Below are positions 22,545-33,152 of a stretch of 64,000 bases of DNA, piece after piece. A program made the translations under genes and the position numbers. Position 1 is the first letter of the stretch; each line of letters begins with the position of its first letter. Source of the stretch: Apium graveolens (lineage: Eukaryota > Streptophyta > Magnoliopsida > Apiales > Apiaceae); assembly GCF_009905375.1 (NCBI RefSeq), contig NW_027417076.1, forward strand, positions 62,001-126,000. The letters run 5' to 3'. Below the pieces are notes generated by a model, which saw nothing but the letters and a program-made list of their open reading frames with translations, was not told the DNA's origin and ran no database searches.

Positions 22545-22695
22545 AATGTTTAACATCGGTTAGGCTAAAACACCGATGTTTATAACAACAAAAGACATCG
22601 GTTGGTTAAAACCGATGTAGAAAACACCTTTTACATCGGCTCCAAAAGCAACCGATGTCTAAGAGGCGATGTCTATTCTATTTTTTCTAGTAGTG
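22545..22695. repeat. right terminal and subterminal repeats of CACTA 2
   Basis: ACATCGGTTAG, ACACCGATGT, ACATCGGTTGG, AAACCGATGT words, then the inverted CACTACTAG tip. Corresponds to 7840-7982 of CACTA 1. Confidence 0.85.
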
Positions 22696-22698
22696 TTG

Positions 22699-23097
22699 GT
22701 TTGTTTCGTGGATTGTCTTATTAATTTTGTAGTGAGGTGAAGTGGCGTGAGGTGATTCTCGTTCTAAGACCCAAGTCCTAGACGTACTAACGGGGAGTTA
22801 GTAATCTTCGCACCGTAAATAAGAGGAAAGACCCAAGACCGGATCACTAAGATCCAAGACCGATAAAAGCTAAGGAAGTCAAGTTCACACAAAGGCTCTA
22901 CAATAACTTTGAAGAAATAGCGGGGAGTTATTGTCTAAGATAAGTTGTGTAGGTATTACATTTATTTTGAGGTGGTGATCCTTGTGTTACGCACCAAGAC
23001 AAATACTTGTAAGGGTGTAAAGGCTTCTCCGCCTACTAAAGGAGCGAGTTTATTATAAGGGAAAATCCCGAGTCCGGGAGAGGAGCTCGGGGACTGG
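22699..23097 (+). repeat. SIRE 2 LTR, second piece
   Basis: Continues the LTR after the CACTA 2 insertion and ends at ACTGG, the target site of the gypsy element. Contains CGGGGAGTTA words twice (22789 and 22921 regions). The sequence continues at 32920. Confidence 0.65.
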
Positions 23098-25184
23098 TGT
23101 AATAACCCCAAAATTTTTCAACTTTTTGTAACCCTTGTGAATAGTGTTTTAGCTGAATGAGAAAACTTTTCACGCCACACTATGTAGGGGTTCTGTTATG
23201 GATATTCTGGGATTTTATTAGTACTCTATGAAGTATATAAGTGTATGTAAATATCGTCAGAATCCAATTCCGAACACTTTGGTTTTTCCCGGAAATCCAC
23301 AAGATACGGAGAGAATTGAGTATAAGGTAACATGATTAAAAGGATTTAAATTCAAGGATTATAAGAGAGGATCATAAAAGGAATATAATGTATTGAGAAA
23401 GGTTAAGGGAACCCAAGTAATAAGATCCCGGGTATGATCCCTCAAACGATAAACGAGAACAAAAGTTAAGCGAACCGTAAAATAAATAAACGGTCAAGAA
23501 ACAAGCTTGTACAAGAAGCCAGGGATTGTGACATCATCAAACCACAAGGTGTGGACAAGTGGGAGCATTATGACATATGCAAGGTGACATAAGCATGACA
23601 TGGGAAGGAAGGAGGTGTGGTGGCTTTGTAACCACACAAATTCAAGGGCAAGAAGGTAATTGACTAAAACAAGCACAAAAACCAAGCCAACCAAGCTAGC
23701 AAATCATTTCATCAAAAAATCAAAAAAAATCAACCAAGGCACTTGTTCATCACCTAGCTCTCGGCTTTTTACACTTTTTCAAGGCTAAAATTTTCAAAAT
23801 CAAGATCCAAGCATCCTTAATTGGTAAGAAAATTCCCTAACCATCTTTATGCTTAGTTATGGCTATATCATGAGTTTAAGCCATTAATTCTTTCTCTAGC
23901 TTCTTCATTTAATCAATGAAGAAGACAATGAATAGTGTTTTCAAGTTTTTAACTTGAACTTTTCTTGTTTTTCTTGAAGATCCAAGCTTTCCTAAGGCTT
24001 CTCCAAGCTTCTTAAGGCTTCCTAGCTCCACCCACCAATCCAAGGAAGGTATACCATTTTCAAACCCTAGGTTCATATATATTATAAGGTGATTTTGATG
24101 AGTAGGATGTTATTGTAGTTGTTGTTATGATTAGAGTTTGAGATTTGGAATGGTAGTGAAATGAAATGGTAATTTTGTGGTTTTGATTTAAAGAAACTTA
24201 AGTATGATTAAAGTTAGGTTTAAGCATATGTATGAATGATTAAAATTGAATTGGTTGGGGTTGTTATGATGTGATAAGGATGGGTGTTTGTTGTATGTTG
24301 GATTTGAGGTTGATTTGGGTTGTTTGTGAATGGGTTAAAATTTGGAAATCGCGTAAACATAGCCGTCGTAACGTCCGATTTTCTTTGGACTGTTTTTGTG
24401 CATAGCATTAGGACCCGAGAACCCCCTGCTAGATTGTGACCACTGCCATGTTTAGATAGCTCATGTTACGAGCTTCGTTTTGATATGTAGTTCGTCCGAT
24501 TCCGATTTACGGTTTAGGAGAAACGACCGTTTCAAGTAACGGCGTTTCGCGGACGAAACTTTTTCCCTCGCCTTACTTTGGAATGTAGGTTAAAGACCAA
24601 AAAGGGTGAATTAATGTATGAAACATTTATGGTAAGTGTGTTAGGCAGTTGGTAAGTCATTCGCGAAGGAATCGCTTTAAAACTCGTAAAAGTTAAATTA
24701 TTAAAAATGGTGGAGCCGAGGGTACCCGAGTGACTTAAGCGAATCGGTGAGCGCAAAACTAGCATTAGAGTCTAAGTTAGTTAAATCATAGATTTACAAG
24801 TGATTTTGGTTTAATTCCAACTTACTTGTTGTTTATAGGTTATCAGACTCGTCCCGAGCCTTTCTCACCCCCAAGTCGCTCAGGCAAGTATTCTATCCGT
24901 TATACTGTTGTTGTGATGTATACATTTGTATATGCATGATCTTGCGATAAATGCATATTGGTTATTTAGCAAATTCTTGCGATATATTGTAGCATGTGAT
25001 ATGGTATATATGCATGCATGTTTCATATTCTTGAAATATATATCTGTTGGTTCAGTTGATAATACCTATGCTAGAGGATAGCGGTAACTTGCATATACCC
25101 TTAGTATAGGGACCCAAAGGTGAAAATATTTTCTAAAACCGGGAGTCGAGGATCCCGAGTAGATTTTTGTATATATGGATATGG

Positions 25185-25216
<32 letters not shown>

Positions 25217-26995
25217 GGTTATAGTTTTTCCAAACTATTAATCGAATAAGGTTTATTCGATAACTTGAAACTTTATTTTATTATTGAATATTATTTCGAA
25301 TATTATTCGAGGGCTTATGACTCTTTTATTTATTTATCTGAATATTATTTGAATATTCATTCGAGGACTTATGACTCTTTTATATTATTATGAATATTAT
25401 TTGAATATTCATTTGAGGATCTATGACTCCGATTATGTGCTGAATTATATTCTTTATTCTATTAAAGAATAAGGTGTTAATAATCAAACTTATTTTCGAT
25501 TATTCAAATAAAGATAATACTTTCATATAAGTATATCTTTGGTTATTTAATGTTTATTTCAAGTATAAGTTTTAATACTTCTACTTCAATTATTTTTATA
25601 AAGATTATTCTTTATGGGAATATTATTTAATTAATAATATTCAGATATTTTCTAATATTCTGGGGACTGATTTACTTCATTAAATCAGCCTTACTCCAAA
25701 CACTCTTTAAAGTGTTTTCGAGTCTTCAAAATGATTTTTAAAAGTCAGAGCGGATCCCAAAACTCTTTTTTTTATATTTAAGATCTTCCTTTTTAAGGGG
25801 ATTTAAATACTCGCTCAAAACCTGGGGAATCCGGCTCTGTGGTGTATTTTATATTCGCAACGAGGTTGCAGTTTTGGTAAATGAATTGATTACTTGCCCA
25901 ACGTTCGGGAAGTAAGCCCATCTAATTGAGTCGGCATAAGCGACAGGCCGGGGTACGGTCTATTATTGTGTAAGTGGCTGGGTGGCAGTCCATCAACGCG
26001 TGAGGGGCCGGGGTACGGTCTAGCGCGAGGTCCTAATGCGGCCAGGGTGATGACCGGTGAGGAATTCATCCATCTACAGTAGAAAAGGTTACTTATTGGT
26101 ATCTTTGCCTGATCAGCGAGATATCGGGTTTATGCCAAAATTCTTTTCCTTTCCAAAATTCATTGGATGTTTCAAACTCTGTTCATACTTTACATAACAG
26201 AGGTTTCAGGAAATGTTTAAAGGGGTATATATATGTGGATATATATATACCGGGACTAAATAAAGTATCTCATAACTTTTTCATTCAATAATCTTTCAAA
26301 GATTGAATCTATTCAAGTCTTAACTTGTGGTCTCATCTATGGGATGTTTTCTTAAAACCTATAATACTTTGAACGGTGGCAGTTCAAGTAGCTTTATATA
26401 AGATATAAGTGTGGTGAAGTATTGGTAACTTCATTCCTTGTTTTTACTTATATCTAGTAAGTAATTATCTTACGTATGATAGAGATGCTATCAAGTATCC
26501 ATTTAGATACTTATATTATTGTTATCATTACACATATTATCTTGCGAGCTGTAAGGCTCACTCTTGCTTTATTTCTTCATCACACAACAACAGTTAGGAG
26601 AGATGGCCAGACTCCAGCAGACCCAGCACAAGCGCGTGGGAAGCGTCCCGCGTCTTCCCGATGATGTTGTGGCTGCTATAGCTGCAGAGGTAGATCTATT
26701 GGTAGATCAGGCATTCTATTTTTGAGAATCAATTATGTATAATTATAACTTGTGGCAGATAATGGCAATTAACTGTAAATTTATCAAGTAATCATTTTGG
26801 GTTGTAATAATTTTAAATTGTGGATTCAAAGACTTGTACTTATTTCAATTTCATCTCTGAGACTATAACGGGTTGTGGTGTGTGTTAGTGTGGGGTCACA
26901 GCATAAGGTTATTATTATTAATTAAGTGAAGTGATATTTTGGAAAGAAAGACCGTGACGACCCGGATCCCCGACCCCGGATCTGGGGGTGTTACA
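23098..26995 (+). repeat. 5' LTR of the gypsy chromovirus
   Basis: 3898 bp, TGTAATAACCCC ... GGGTGTTACA. Includes an AT microsatellite (about 25185-25215) and a duplicated GGCCGGGGTACGGTCTA word (25947 and 26006 regions). Small antisense frames in it have no family match. It has 530 bp (26222-26751) that the 3' LTR lacks. Confidence 0.95.
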
Positions 26996-26999
26996 GAAA

Positions 27000-27011
27000 T
27001 GGTATCAGAGC
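27000..27011 (+). other. primer-binding site of the gypsy chromovirus
   Basis: TGGTATCAGAGC four bases after the LTR end: initiator tRNA-Met type. Confidence 0.92.
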
Positions 27012-27460
27012 TAAGCGTTATAAACCTCAGAGATGATGGGACGTTAAGATAATAAGTTCACTAAGATAATAAGAACTCTTGCCAAGTTCATAGTCGGACT
27101 ACCTAACGTAGTACTGACAGTTAAAACCCTTATGGGAACCCTTATAAATGTAGCGATAGAAGCGTAGTTCGTTATCGTATAGAGTAGCGGGACTCCGAAC
27201 CCTGAGGTTGAGGAGCAACAGCGCGATGATGTTTTATTACTAATTGGAGATCGGATTGTGGATCCGATAGAGTGTCCTAATGCAGGACCAGATGATGTTG
27301 ATATTGAGGATGTAGCGGTTGAGGATGTTGTCCTAGATGGGATTGTTGCTGAGGAGGATCTCGTGGAGGATCCTAACAAGAATGAATAAAGGACCACTGA
27401 TGAATTGATGACCATGGTTAGGGCAACTCCCAGAGGTAGGATTGGCCGGTCACTACCGGA
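27012..27460 (+). pseudogene. remnant 5' internal region of the gypsy element
   Basis: Short open pieces with acidic codons (for example around 27200-27390) may derive from the gag leader, but no gag domain, knuckle or protease motif can be recognised. The deletion joining this region to RNase H falls between about 27400 and 27480. Confidence 0.4.
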
Positions 27461-27469
27461 GGTTCGTTC

Positions 27470-27904
27470 AAGTTGTAAAGATAGTAGCCCCTTTAATGCG
27501 GCTTACTAGTAAGACTGAGAAGTTCGAATGGACAGAGAAATGCGAGAATAACTTTTAAGAACCGCAACAAAGGTTGGTGACGTTCCCTATGTTGGCGTTG
27601 CCGGATGGAAAATGAGATTTTGTGATGTGTAGTGACGCTTCGCATAAGGAATTAGGGTGCTTCATATACAGCACAGCAAAGTAATCGCGCACGCGTCAAG
27701 ACAATTAAGGGAATATATAATTCGATATCCCCACCCATGAGCTTGGGCTCGTGGCAATAGTTTTTTTTTCCCTAAAGATTGGAGGCACTACTTGTATAGA
27801 GAGAAGTGCGAGAATTACCTGAGCCATAAAGTGCTCTAGTACATTTTTCACGTAGAAAGAGCTCAACATATGCCAGAGGAGGCAGTTAAAGCTAATCAAG
27901 AATA
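27470..27904 (+). pseudogene. remnant of gypsy RT/RNase H C-terminus
   Basis: Stop-interrupted plus-strand translation shows IVAPLMRLTSKTEKFEWTEK, SDASHKELGCFI, THELGLVAIVF and KELNICQRRQLKLIKNNDWE, leading into YHSGKANVVADAL just before the integrase ORF. These are the final RT and RNase H blocks of chromovirus pol. Stops occur in several places, so it is not translated as a unit. Confidence 0.8.
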
Positions 27905-29515
27905 ATGATTGGGAGATTCTTTATCATTCGGGGAAAGCCAATGTGGTGGCTGATGCCCTTTAGTAGAAAGGAAAGACTTAGAATGATAACGACTTCGGAA
28001 GAGTTGATAAGGGATTTTGAGAAAATGGAAATAGAGGTAAAGGTAACCGGAACCGGAACTGAAAAGCTTTTTGAGATCTCAGTGCAGCCAGAATTATTGG
28101 AAAAGATCAGATTGTGCCAAGAGAAAATAATGAATGAAGACAGAAAGTCAATGACTGGAGAGGAAATCCATACTGAGAAAGATGATAAAGGGATAATGAG
28201 GTACTCCTACCGAATTTGGGTTCCGAATGTTCAAGAACTTAAAGATGAGATTTTGGATGAAAGCCATAGTTCAAGGTATTCCATTCACCCGGGAAGTACC
28301 AAGATGTATAGGGATTTGAAGGAATATTACTGGTGGCCCAACATGAAGAGGGACGTAGCAGAATGGGTAAACAAGTGTTTGACTTGCCAAAGAGTAAAGG
28401 CAGAGCACCAGAGACCCAGTGGGCTTTTGCGACCCCTGGAGATTCCCGAATGGAAATGGGAACAAATAGCGATGGATTTTGTTGTAGGCTTGCCAAGGAC
28501 GAAAGCCAATCACGACGCCATTTGGGTAATATTAGACCGACTGACAAAGTCAGCTCATTTCATTCCTATCAATGAGAGATACACAGTCAATAGACTGGTG
28601 GACATTTACCTTAAGGAAATAGTGACGCGACATGGAGTCCCAGCGTCCATTGTCTCAGACCGAGACCCAAGGTTCAACTCCAGATTTTGGAGGAGCTTTC
28701 AGGAATGTGCGGGGACCAAGTTAAATATGAGCACCGCGTACCATCCCCAGACGGATGGACAGAGTGAAAGGACCATCCAGACACTAGAGGATATGTTGAG
28801 AGTCTGTGCAATAGACCTTAAAGGAAGTTGGGATGATCACCTGCCGTTGATCGAGTTTTCTTATAACAATAGCTTTCATGCTAGCATCGGAATGCCGCCT
28901 TATGAGGCCTTGTACGGAAGAAGGTGTCGATCTCCCTTATACTGGGATGAAGTAGGAGAGCGGAAGATGCTCGGACCCGAAGTGGTCCAAAGGACCAAAG
29001 ATATAGTGGATCTTATCAGAGGGCGGCTTGTAGCAGCCCAAGACAGACAGAAGAAATATGCAGACCTAGCCCGAAAGGACAAGGAATATGAAGTAGGGGA
29101 CTTAGTACTGTTGAAAGTATCCCCTTGGAAGGGATTAATGAGGTTCGGAAAGAAAGGAAAACTAAGCCCAAGATACATTGGACCTTTCGAGATATTAAGA
29201 CGGATTGGAAAGTTAGCTTACGAGCTAGCCCTACCCCCTAATTTGCAACAAGTTCATAATGTGTTCCATGTGTCAATGCTAAGGAGGTATCATCGGGATG
29301 CCAGGCACATAGTGGAGTACGAGCAGGTGGATATGCAGCCAGATCTAACTTACGTGGAGAAGCCAGTAAGGATTATGGATAAGAAGGAGCAGGTGCTTCG
29401 GAACAAAGTGATCAAGCTAGTCAGAGTACTATGGCAGAATCATAATGTGGAAGAATCGACTTGGGAACTAGAGAGCGCAATGCTAGAAAAGTACCCCCAA
29501 TTGTTTTCTGTTTGA
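27905..29515 (+). CDS. gypsy integrase with C-terminal chromodomain-like region (intact ORF)
   Basis: 536 codons, uninterrupted. The first ~35 residues correspond to the end of RNase H. The zinc-binding HHCC block is at roughly residues 120-165 (HPGSTKMYRDLKEYYWWPNM, then CLTCQRVK). The DDE core follows: MDFVVGLP, SDRDPRF, and the Glu in TDGQSERTIQTLEDMLR. The GPY/F-like part (SPRYIGPFEILRRIGKLAYE, HNVFHVSMLRRY) and a chromodomain-like tail (VLWQNHNVEESTWELE) complete it. Integrase inserts retroelement cDNA and the chromodomain biases target choice. There is no gag, protease or RT upstream and the ATG is not the native start, so the ORF may be only a fossil of a recent deletion. It could also be translated if spliced or internally initiated. 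Confidence 0.93.
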   Translation: MIGRFFIIRGKPMWWLMPFSRKERLRMITTSEELIRDFEKMEIEVKVTGTGTEKLFEISVQPELLEKIRLCQEKIMNEDRKSMTGEEIHTEKDDKGIMRYSYRIWVPNVQELKDEILDESHSSRYSIHPGSTKMYRDLKEYYWWPNMKRDVAEWVNKCLTCQRVKAEHQRPSGLLRPLEIPEWKWEQIAMDFVVGLPRTKANHDAIWVILDRLTKSAHFIPINERYTVNRLVDIYLKEIVTRHGVPASIVSDRDPRFNSRFWRSFQECAGTKLNMSTAYHPQTDGQSERTIQTLEDMLRVCAIDLKGSWDDHLPLIEFSYNNSFHASIGMPPYEALYGRRCRSPLYWDEVGERKMLGPEVVQRTKDIVDLIRGRLVAAQDRQKKYADLARKDKEYEVGDLVLLKVSPWKGLMRFGKKGKLSPRYIGPFEILRRIGKLAYELALPPNLQQVHNVFHVSMLRRYHRDARHIVEYEQVDMQPDLTYVEKPVRIMDKKEQVLRNKVIKLVRVLWQNHNVEESTWELESAMLEKYPQLFSV

Positions 29516-29534
29516 TTCCGGGACGGAATCCTTT

Positions 29535-29548
29535 TAAGGAGGGGAGAC
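29535..29548 (+). other. polypurine tract of the gypsy element
   Basis: AAGGAGGGGAGAC directly before the TGTAATAACC LTR tip. Confidence 0.85.
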
Positions 29549-31635
29549 TGTAATAACCCCAAAAATTTTCAACTTTTTGTAACCCTTGTGAATAGTGTTT
29601 TAGCTGAATGAGAAAACTTTTCACGCCACACTATGTAGGGGTTCTGTTATGGATATTCTGGGATTTTATTAGTACTCTATGAAGTATATAAGTGTATGTA
29701 AATATCGTCAGAATCCAATTCCGAACACTTTGGTTTTTCCCGGAAATCCACAAGATACGGAGAGAATTGAGTATAAGGTAACATGATTAAAAGGATTTAA
29801 ATTCAAGGATTATAAGAGAGGATCATAAAAGGAATATAATGTATTGAGAAAGGTTAAGGGAACCCAAGTAATAAGATCCCGGGTATGATCCCTCAAACGA
29901 TAAACGAGAACAAAAGTTAAGCGAACCGTAAAATAAATAAACGGTCAAGAAACAAGCTTGTACAAGAAGCCAGGGATTGTGACATCATCAAACCACAAGG
30001 TGTGGACAAGTGGGAGCATTATGACATGTGCAAGGTGACATAAGCATGACATGGGAAGGAAGGAGGTGTGGTGGCTTTGTAACCACACAAATTCAAGGGC
30101 AAGAAGGTAATTGACTAAAACAAGCACAAAAACCAAGCCAACCAAGCTAGCAAATCATTTCATCAAAAAATCAAAAAAAATCAACCAAGGCACTTGTTCA
30201 TCACCTAGCTCTCGGCTTTTTACACTTTTTCAAGGCTAAAATTTTCAAAATCAAGATCCAAGCATCCTTAATTGGTAAGAAAATTCCCTAACCATCTTTA
30301 TGCTTAGTTATGGCTATATCATGAGTTTAAGCCATTAATTCTTTCTCTAGCTTCTTCATTTTATCAATGAAGAAGACAATGAATAGTGTTTTCAAGTTTT
30401 TAACTTGAACTTTTCTTGTTTTTCTTGAAGATCCAAGCTTTCCTAAGGCTTCTCCAAGCTTCTTAAGGCTTCCTAGCTCCACCCACCAATCCAAGGAAGG
30501 TATACCATTTTCAAACCCTAGGTTCATATATTTTATAAGGTGATTTTGATGAGTAGGATGTTATTGTAGTTGTTGTTATGATTAGAGTTTGAGATTTGGA
30601 ATGGTAGTGAAATGAAATGGTAATTTTGTGGTTTTGATTTAAAGAAACTTAAGTATGATTAAAGTTAGGTTTAAGCATATGTATGAATGATTAAAATTGA
30701 ATTGGTTGGGGTTGTTATGATGTGATAAGGATGGGTGTTTGTTGTATGTTGGATTTGAGGTTGATTTGGGTTGTTTGTGAATGGGTTAAAATTTGGAAAT
30801 CGCGTAAACATAGCCGTCGTAACGTCCGATTTTCTTTGGACTGTTTTTGTGCATAGCATTAGGACCCGAGAACCCCCTGCTAGATTGTGACCACTGCCAT
30901 TTTTAGATAGCTCATGTTACGAGCTTCGTTTTGATATGTAGTTCGTCCGATTCCGATTTACGGTTTAGGAGAAACGACCGTTTCAAGTAACGGCGTTTCG
31001 CGGACGAAACTTTTTCCCTCGCCTTACTTTGGAATGTAGGTTAAAGACCAAAAAGGGTGAATTAATGTATGAAACATTTATGGTAAGTGTGTTAGGCAGT
31101 TGGTAAGTCATTCGCGAAGGAATCGCTTTAAAACTCGTAAAGGTTAAATTATTAAAACTGGTGGAGCCGAGGGTACCCGAGTGACTTAAGCGAATCGGTG
31201 AGCGCAAAACTAGCATTAGAGTCTAAGTTAGTTAAATCATAGATTTACAAGTGATTTTGGTTTAATTCCAACTTACTTGTTGTTTATAGGTTATCAGACT
31301 CGTCCCGAGCCTTTCTCACCCCCAAGTCGCTCAGGCAAGTATTCTATCCGTTATACTGTTGTTGTGATGTATACATTTGTATATGCATGATCTTGCGATA
31401 AATGCATATTGGTTATTTAGCAAATTCTTGCGATATATTGTAGCATGTGATATGGTATATATGCATGCATGTTTCATATTCTTGAAATATATATCTGTTG
31501 GTTCAGTTGATAATACCTATGCTAGAGGATAGCGGTAACTTGCATATACCCTTAGTATAGGGACCCAAAGGTGAAAATATTTTCTAAAACCGGGAGTCGA
31601 GGATCCCGAGTAGATTTTTGTATATATGGATATGG

Positions 31636-31667
<32 letters not shown>

Positions 31668-32914
31668 GGTTATAGTTTTTCCAAACTATTAATCGAATAA
31701 GGTTTATTCGATAACTTGAAACTTTATTTTATTATTGAATATTATTTCGAATATTATTCGAGGGCTTATGACTCTTTTATTTATTTCTGAATATTATTTG
31801 AATATTCATTCGAGGACTTATGACTCTTTTATATTATTATGAATATTATTTGAATATTCATTTGAGGATCTATGACTCCGATTATGTGCTGAATTATATT
31901 CTTTATTCTATTAAAGAATAAGGTGTTAATAATCAAACTTATTTTCGATTATTCAAATAAAGATAATACTTTCATATAAGTATATCTTTGGTTATTTAAT
32001 GTTTATTTCAAGTATAAGTTTTAATACTTCTACTTCAATTATTTTTATAAAGATTATTCTTTATGGGAATATTATTTAATTAATAATATTCAGATATTTT
32101 CTAATATTCTGGGGACTGATTTACTTCATTAAATCAGCCTTACTCCAAACACTCTTTAAAGTGTTTTCGAGTCTTCAAAATGATTTTTAAAAGTCAGAGC
32201 GGATCCCAAAACTCTTTTTTTTATATTTAAGATCTTCCTTTTTAAGGGGATTTAAATACTCGCTCAAAACCTGGGGAATCCGGCTCTGTGGTGTATTTTA
32301 TATTCGCAACGAGGTTGCAGTTTTGGTAAATGAATTGATTACTTGCCCAACGTTCGGGAAGTAAGCCCATCTAATTGAGTCGGCATAAGCGACAGGCCGG
32401 GGTACGGTCTATTATTGTGTAAGTGGCTGGGTGGCAGTCCATCAACGCGTGAGGGGCCGGGGTACGGTCTAGCGCGAGGTCCTAATGCGGCCAGGGTGAT
32501 GACCGGTGAGGAATTCATCCATCTACAGTAGAAAAGGTTACTTATTGGTATCTTTGCCTGATCAGCGAGATATCGGGTTTATGCCAAAATTCTTTTCCTT
32601 TCCAAAATTCATTGGATGTTTCAAACTCTGTTCATACTTTACATAACAGAGGTTTCAGGAAATGTTTAAAGTGGCAGATAATGGCAATTAACTGTAAATT
32701 TATCAAGTAATCATTTTGGGTTGTAATAATTTTAAATTGTGGATTCAAAGACTTGTACTTATTTCAATTTCATCTCTGAGACTATAACGGGTTGTGGTGT
32801 GTGTTAGTGTGGGGTCACAGCATAAGGTTATTATTATTAATTAAGTGAAGTGATATTGTGGAAAGAAAGACCGTGACGACCCGGATCCCCGACCCCGGAT
32901 CTGGGGGTGTTACA
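29549..32914 (+). repeat. 3' LTR of the gypsy chromovirus
   Basis: 3366 bp, same ends as the 5' LTR. It lacks the 530 bp corresponding to 26222-26751; the junction is at 32670/32671 (AATGTTTAAA then GTGGCAGATA) with at most a base of overlap. Otherwise nearly identical. Confidence 0.95.
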
Positions 32915-32919
32915 ACTGG

Positions 32920-33152
32920 AGTAGGGGTGAGCGAATCTATTAGAGGTTGCGCCATCGCGAACCAGGATAAAATCACCGTGTGATATTTTTTTCCTTGCTC
33001 TTTACTTTCCGCACATATAAACTGCATAACCACTCGGTAAAATTTTAAAAAAGGGATAAATTATTTTAAAACGCCATAACAATTTTTAAATTGGTAATTA
33101 AGCTATTCAACCCCCCTTCTAGCTTAAAATATCCCTCACACGGGACCTTTCA
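32920..33152 (+). repeat. SIRE 2 LTR, last piece (U5 end)
   Basis: Carries ATTCAACCCCCCTTCTAGC, a word characteristic of copia U5 ends (compare 12610-12640 and 59420-59440 on the other strand), and ends GGGACCTTTCA, inverted to the TGAAAGG start at 15942. Confidence 0.7.

Larger units (their letters stand above)
18662..22695. mobile_element. CACTA element 2, non-autonomous, with pieces of two host genes
   Basis: Starts CACTACTAGAAAAATGTCAA and ends TTTTTTCTAGTAGTG. The 3-bp flanks TTG (18659-18661) and TTG (22696-22698) are a perfect target duplication. Its first ~500 bp are close to those of CACTA 1, including the ACATCGG subterminal array and long unique stretches, so it is the same family. 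The interior differs: an O-fucosyltransferase fragment (five exons with introns) and a type-B response regulator exon, both on the minus strand. No transposase was found, so it needs help from another element. Confidence 0.95.
23098..32914 (+). mobile_element. Ty3/gypsy chromovirus (Tekay-like), young, internally deleted
   Basis: Two LTRs (23098-26995 and 29549-32914), PBS, integrase-chromodomain ORF and PPT in plus orientation. The flanks ACTGG (23093-23097) and ACTGG (32915-32919) form a perfect 5-bp target duplication. The internal region is only 2.55 kb against the usual 5 kb or so: gag, protease and most of RT are missing. By eye the LTRs differ at only a dozen or so single bases outside one 530-bp gap, so insertion was recent. 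The Tekay label follows from the very long LTRs, Met PBS and C-terminal chromodomain-like end. Confidence 0.93.
13171..33152 (+). mobile_element. second SIRE-like copia element (SIRE 2), 3' part, split by two insertions
   Basis: The order on the plus strand is env-like ORF, A/G-rich PPT, then an LTR whose ends are TGAAAGG (15942) and CCTTTCA (ending 33152). The LTR is in three pieces, separated by CACTA 2 and a gypsy element, each flanked by a perfect target duplication. Removing both leaves an LTR of about 3.35 kb. The 5' part of the element was separated by SIRE 1 and is not in the window. The copia assignment rests on the env-like ORF and the ATTCAACCCCCC word near the U5 end. No pol is present to prove it. 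Confidence 0.7.

Noticed and set aside
23494..24765. Small repeated ORFs in the gypsy LTR (present again at 29945-31216)
   Set aside because: They occur twice only because the LTR does. No motif, and they lie in LTR non-coding sequence.
28239..29178. Several antisense ORFs of 60-100 codons under the gypsy integrase
   Set aside because: They are shadows of the strongly conserved integrase frame on the plus strand and show no family motif of their own.
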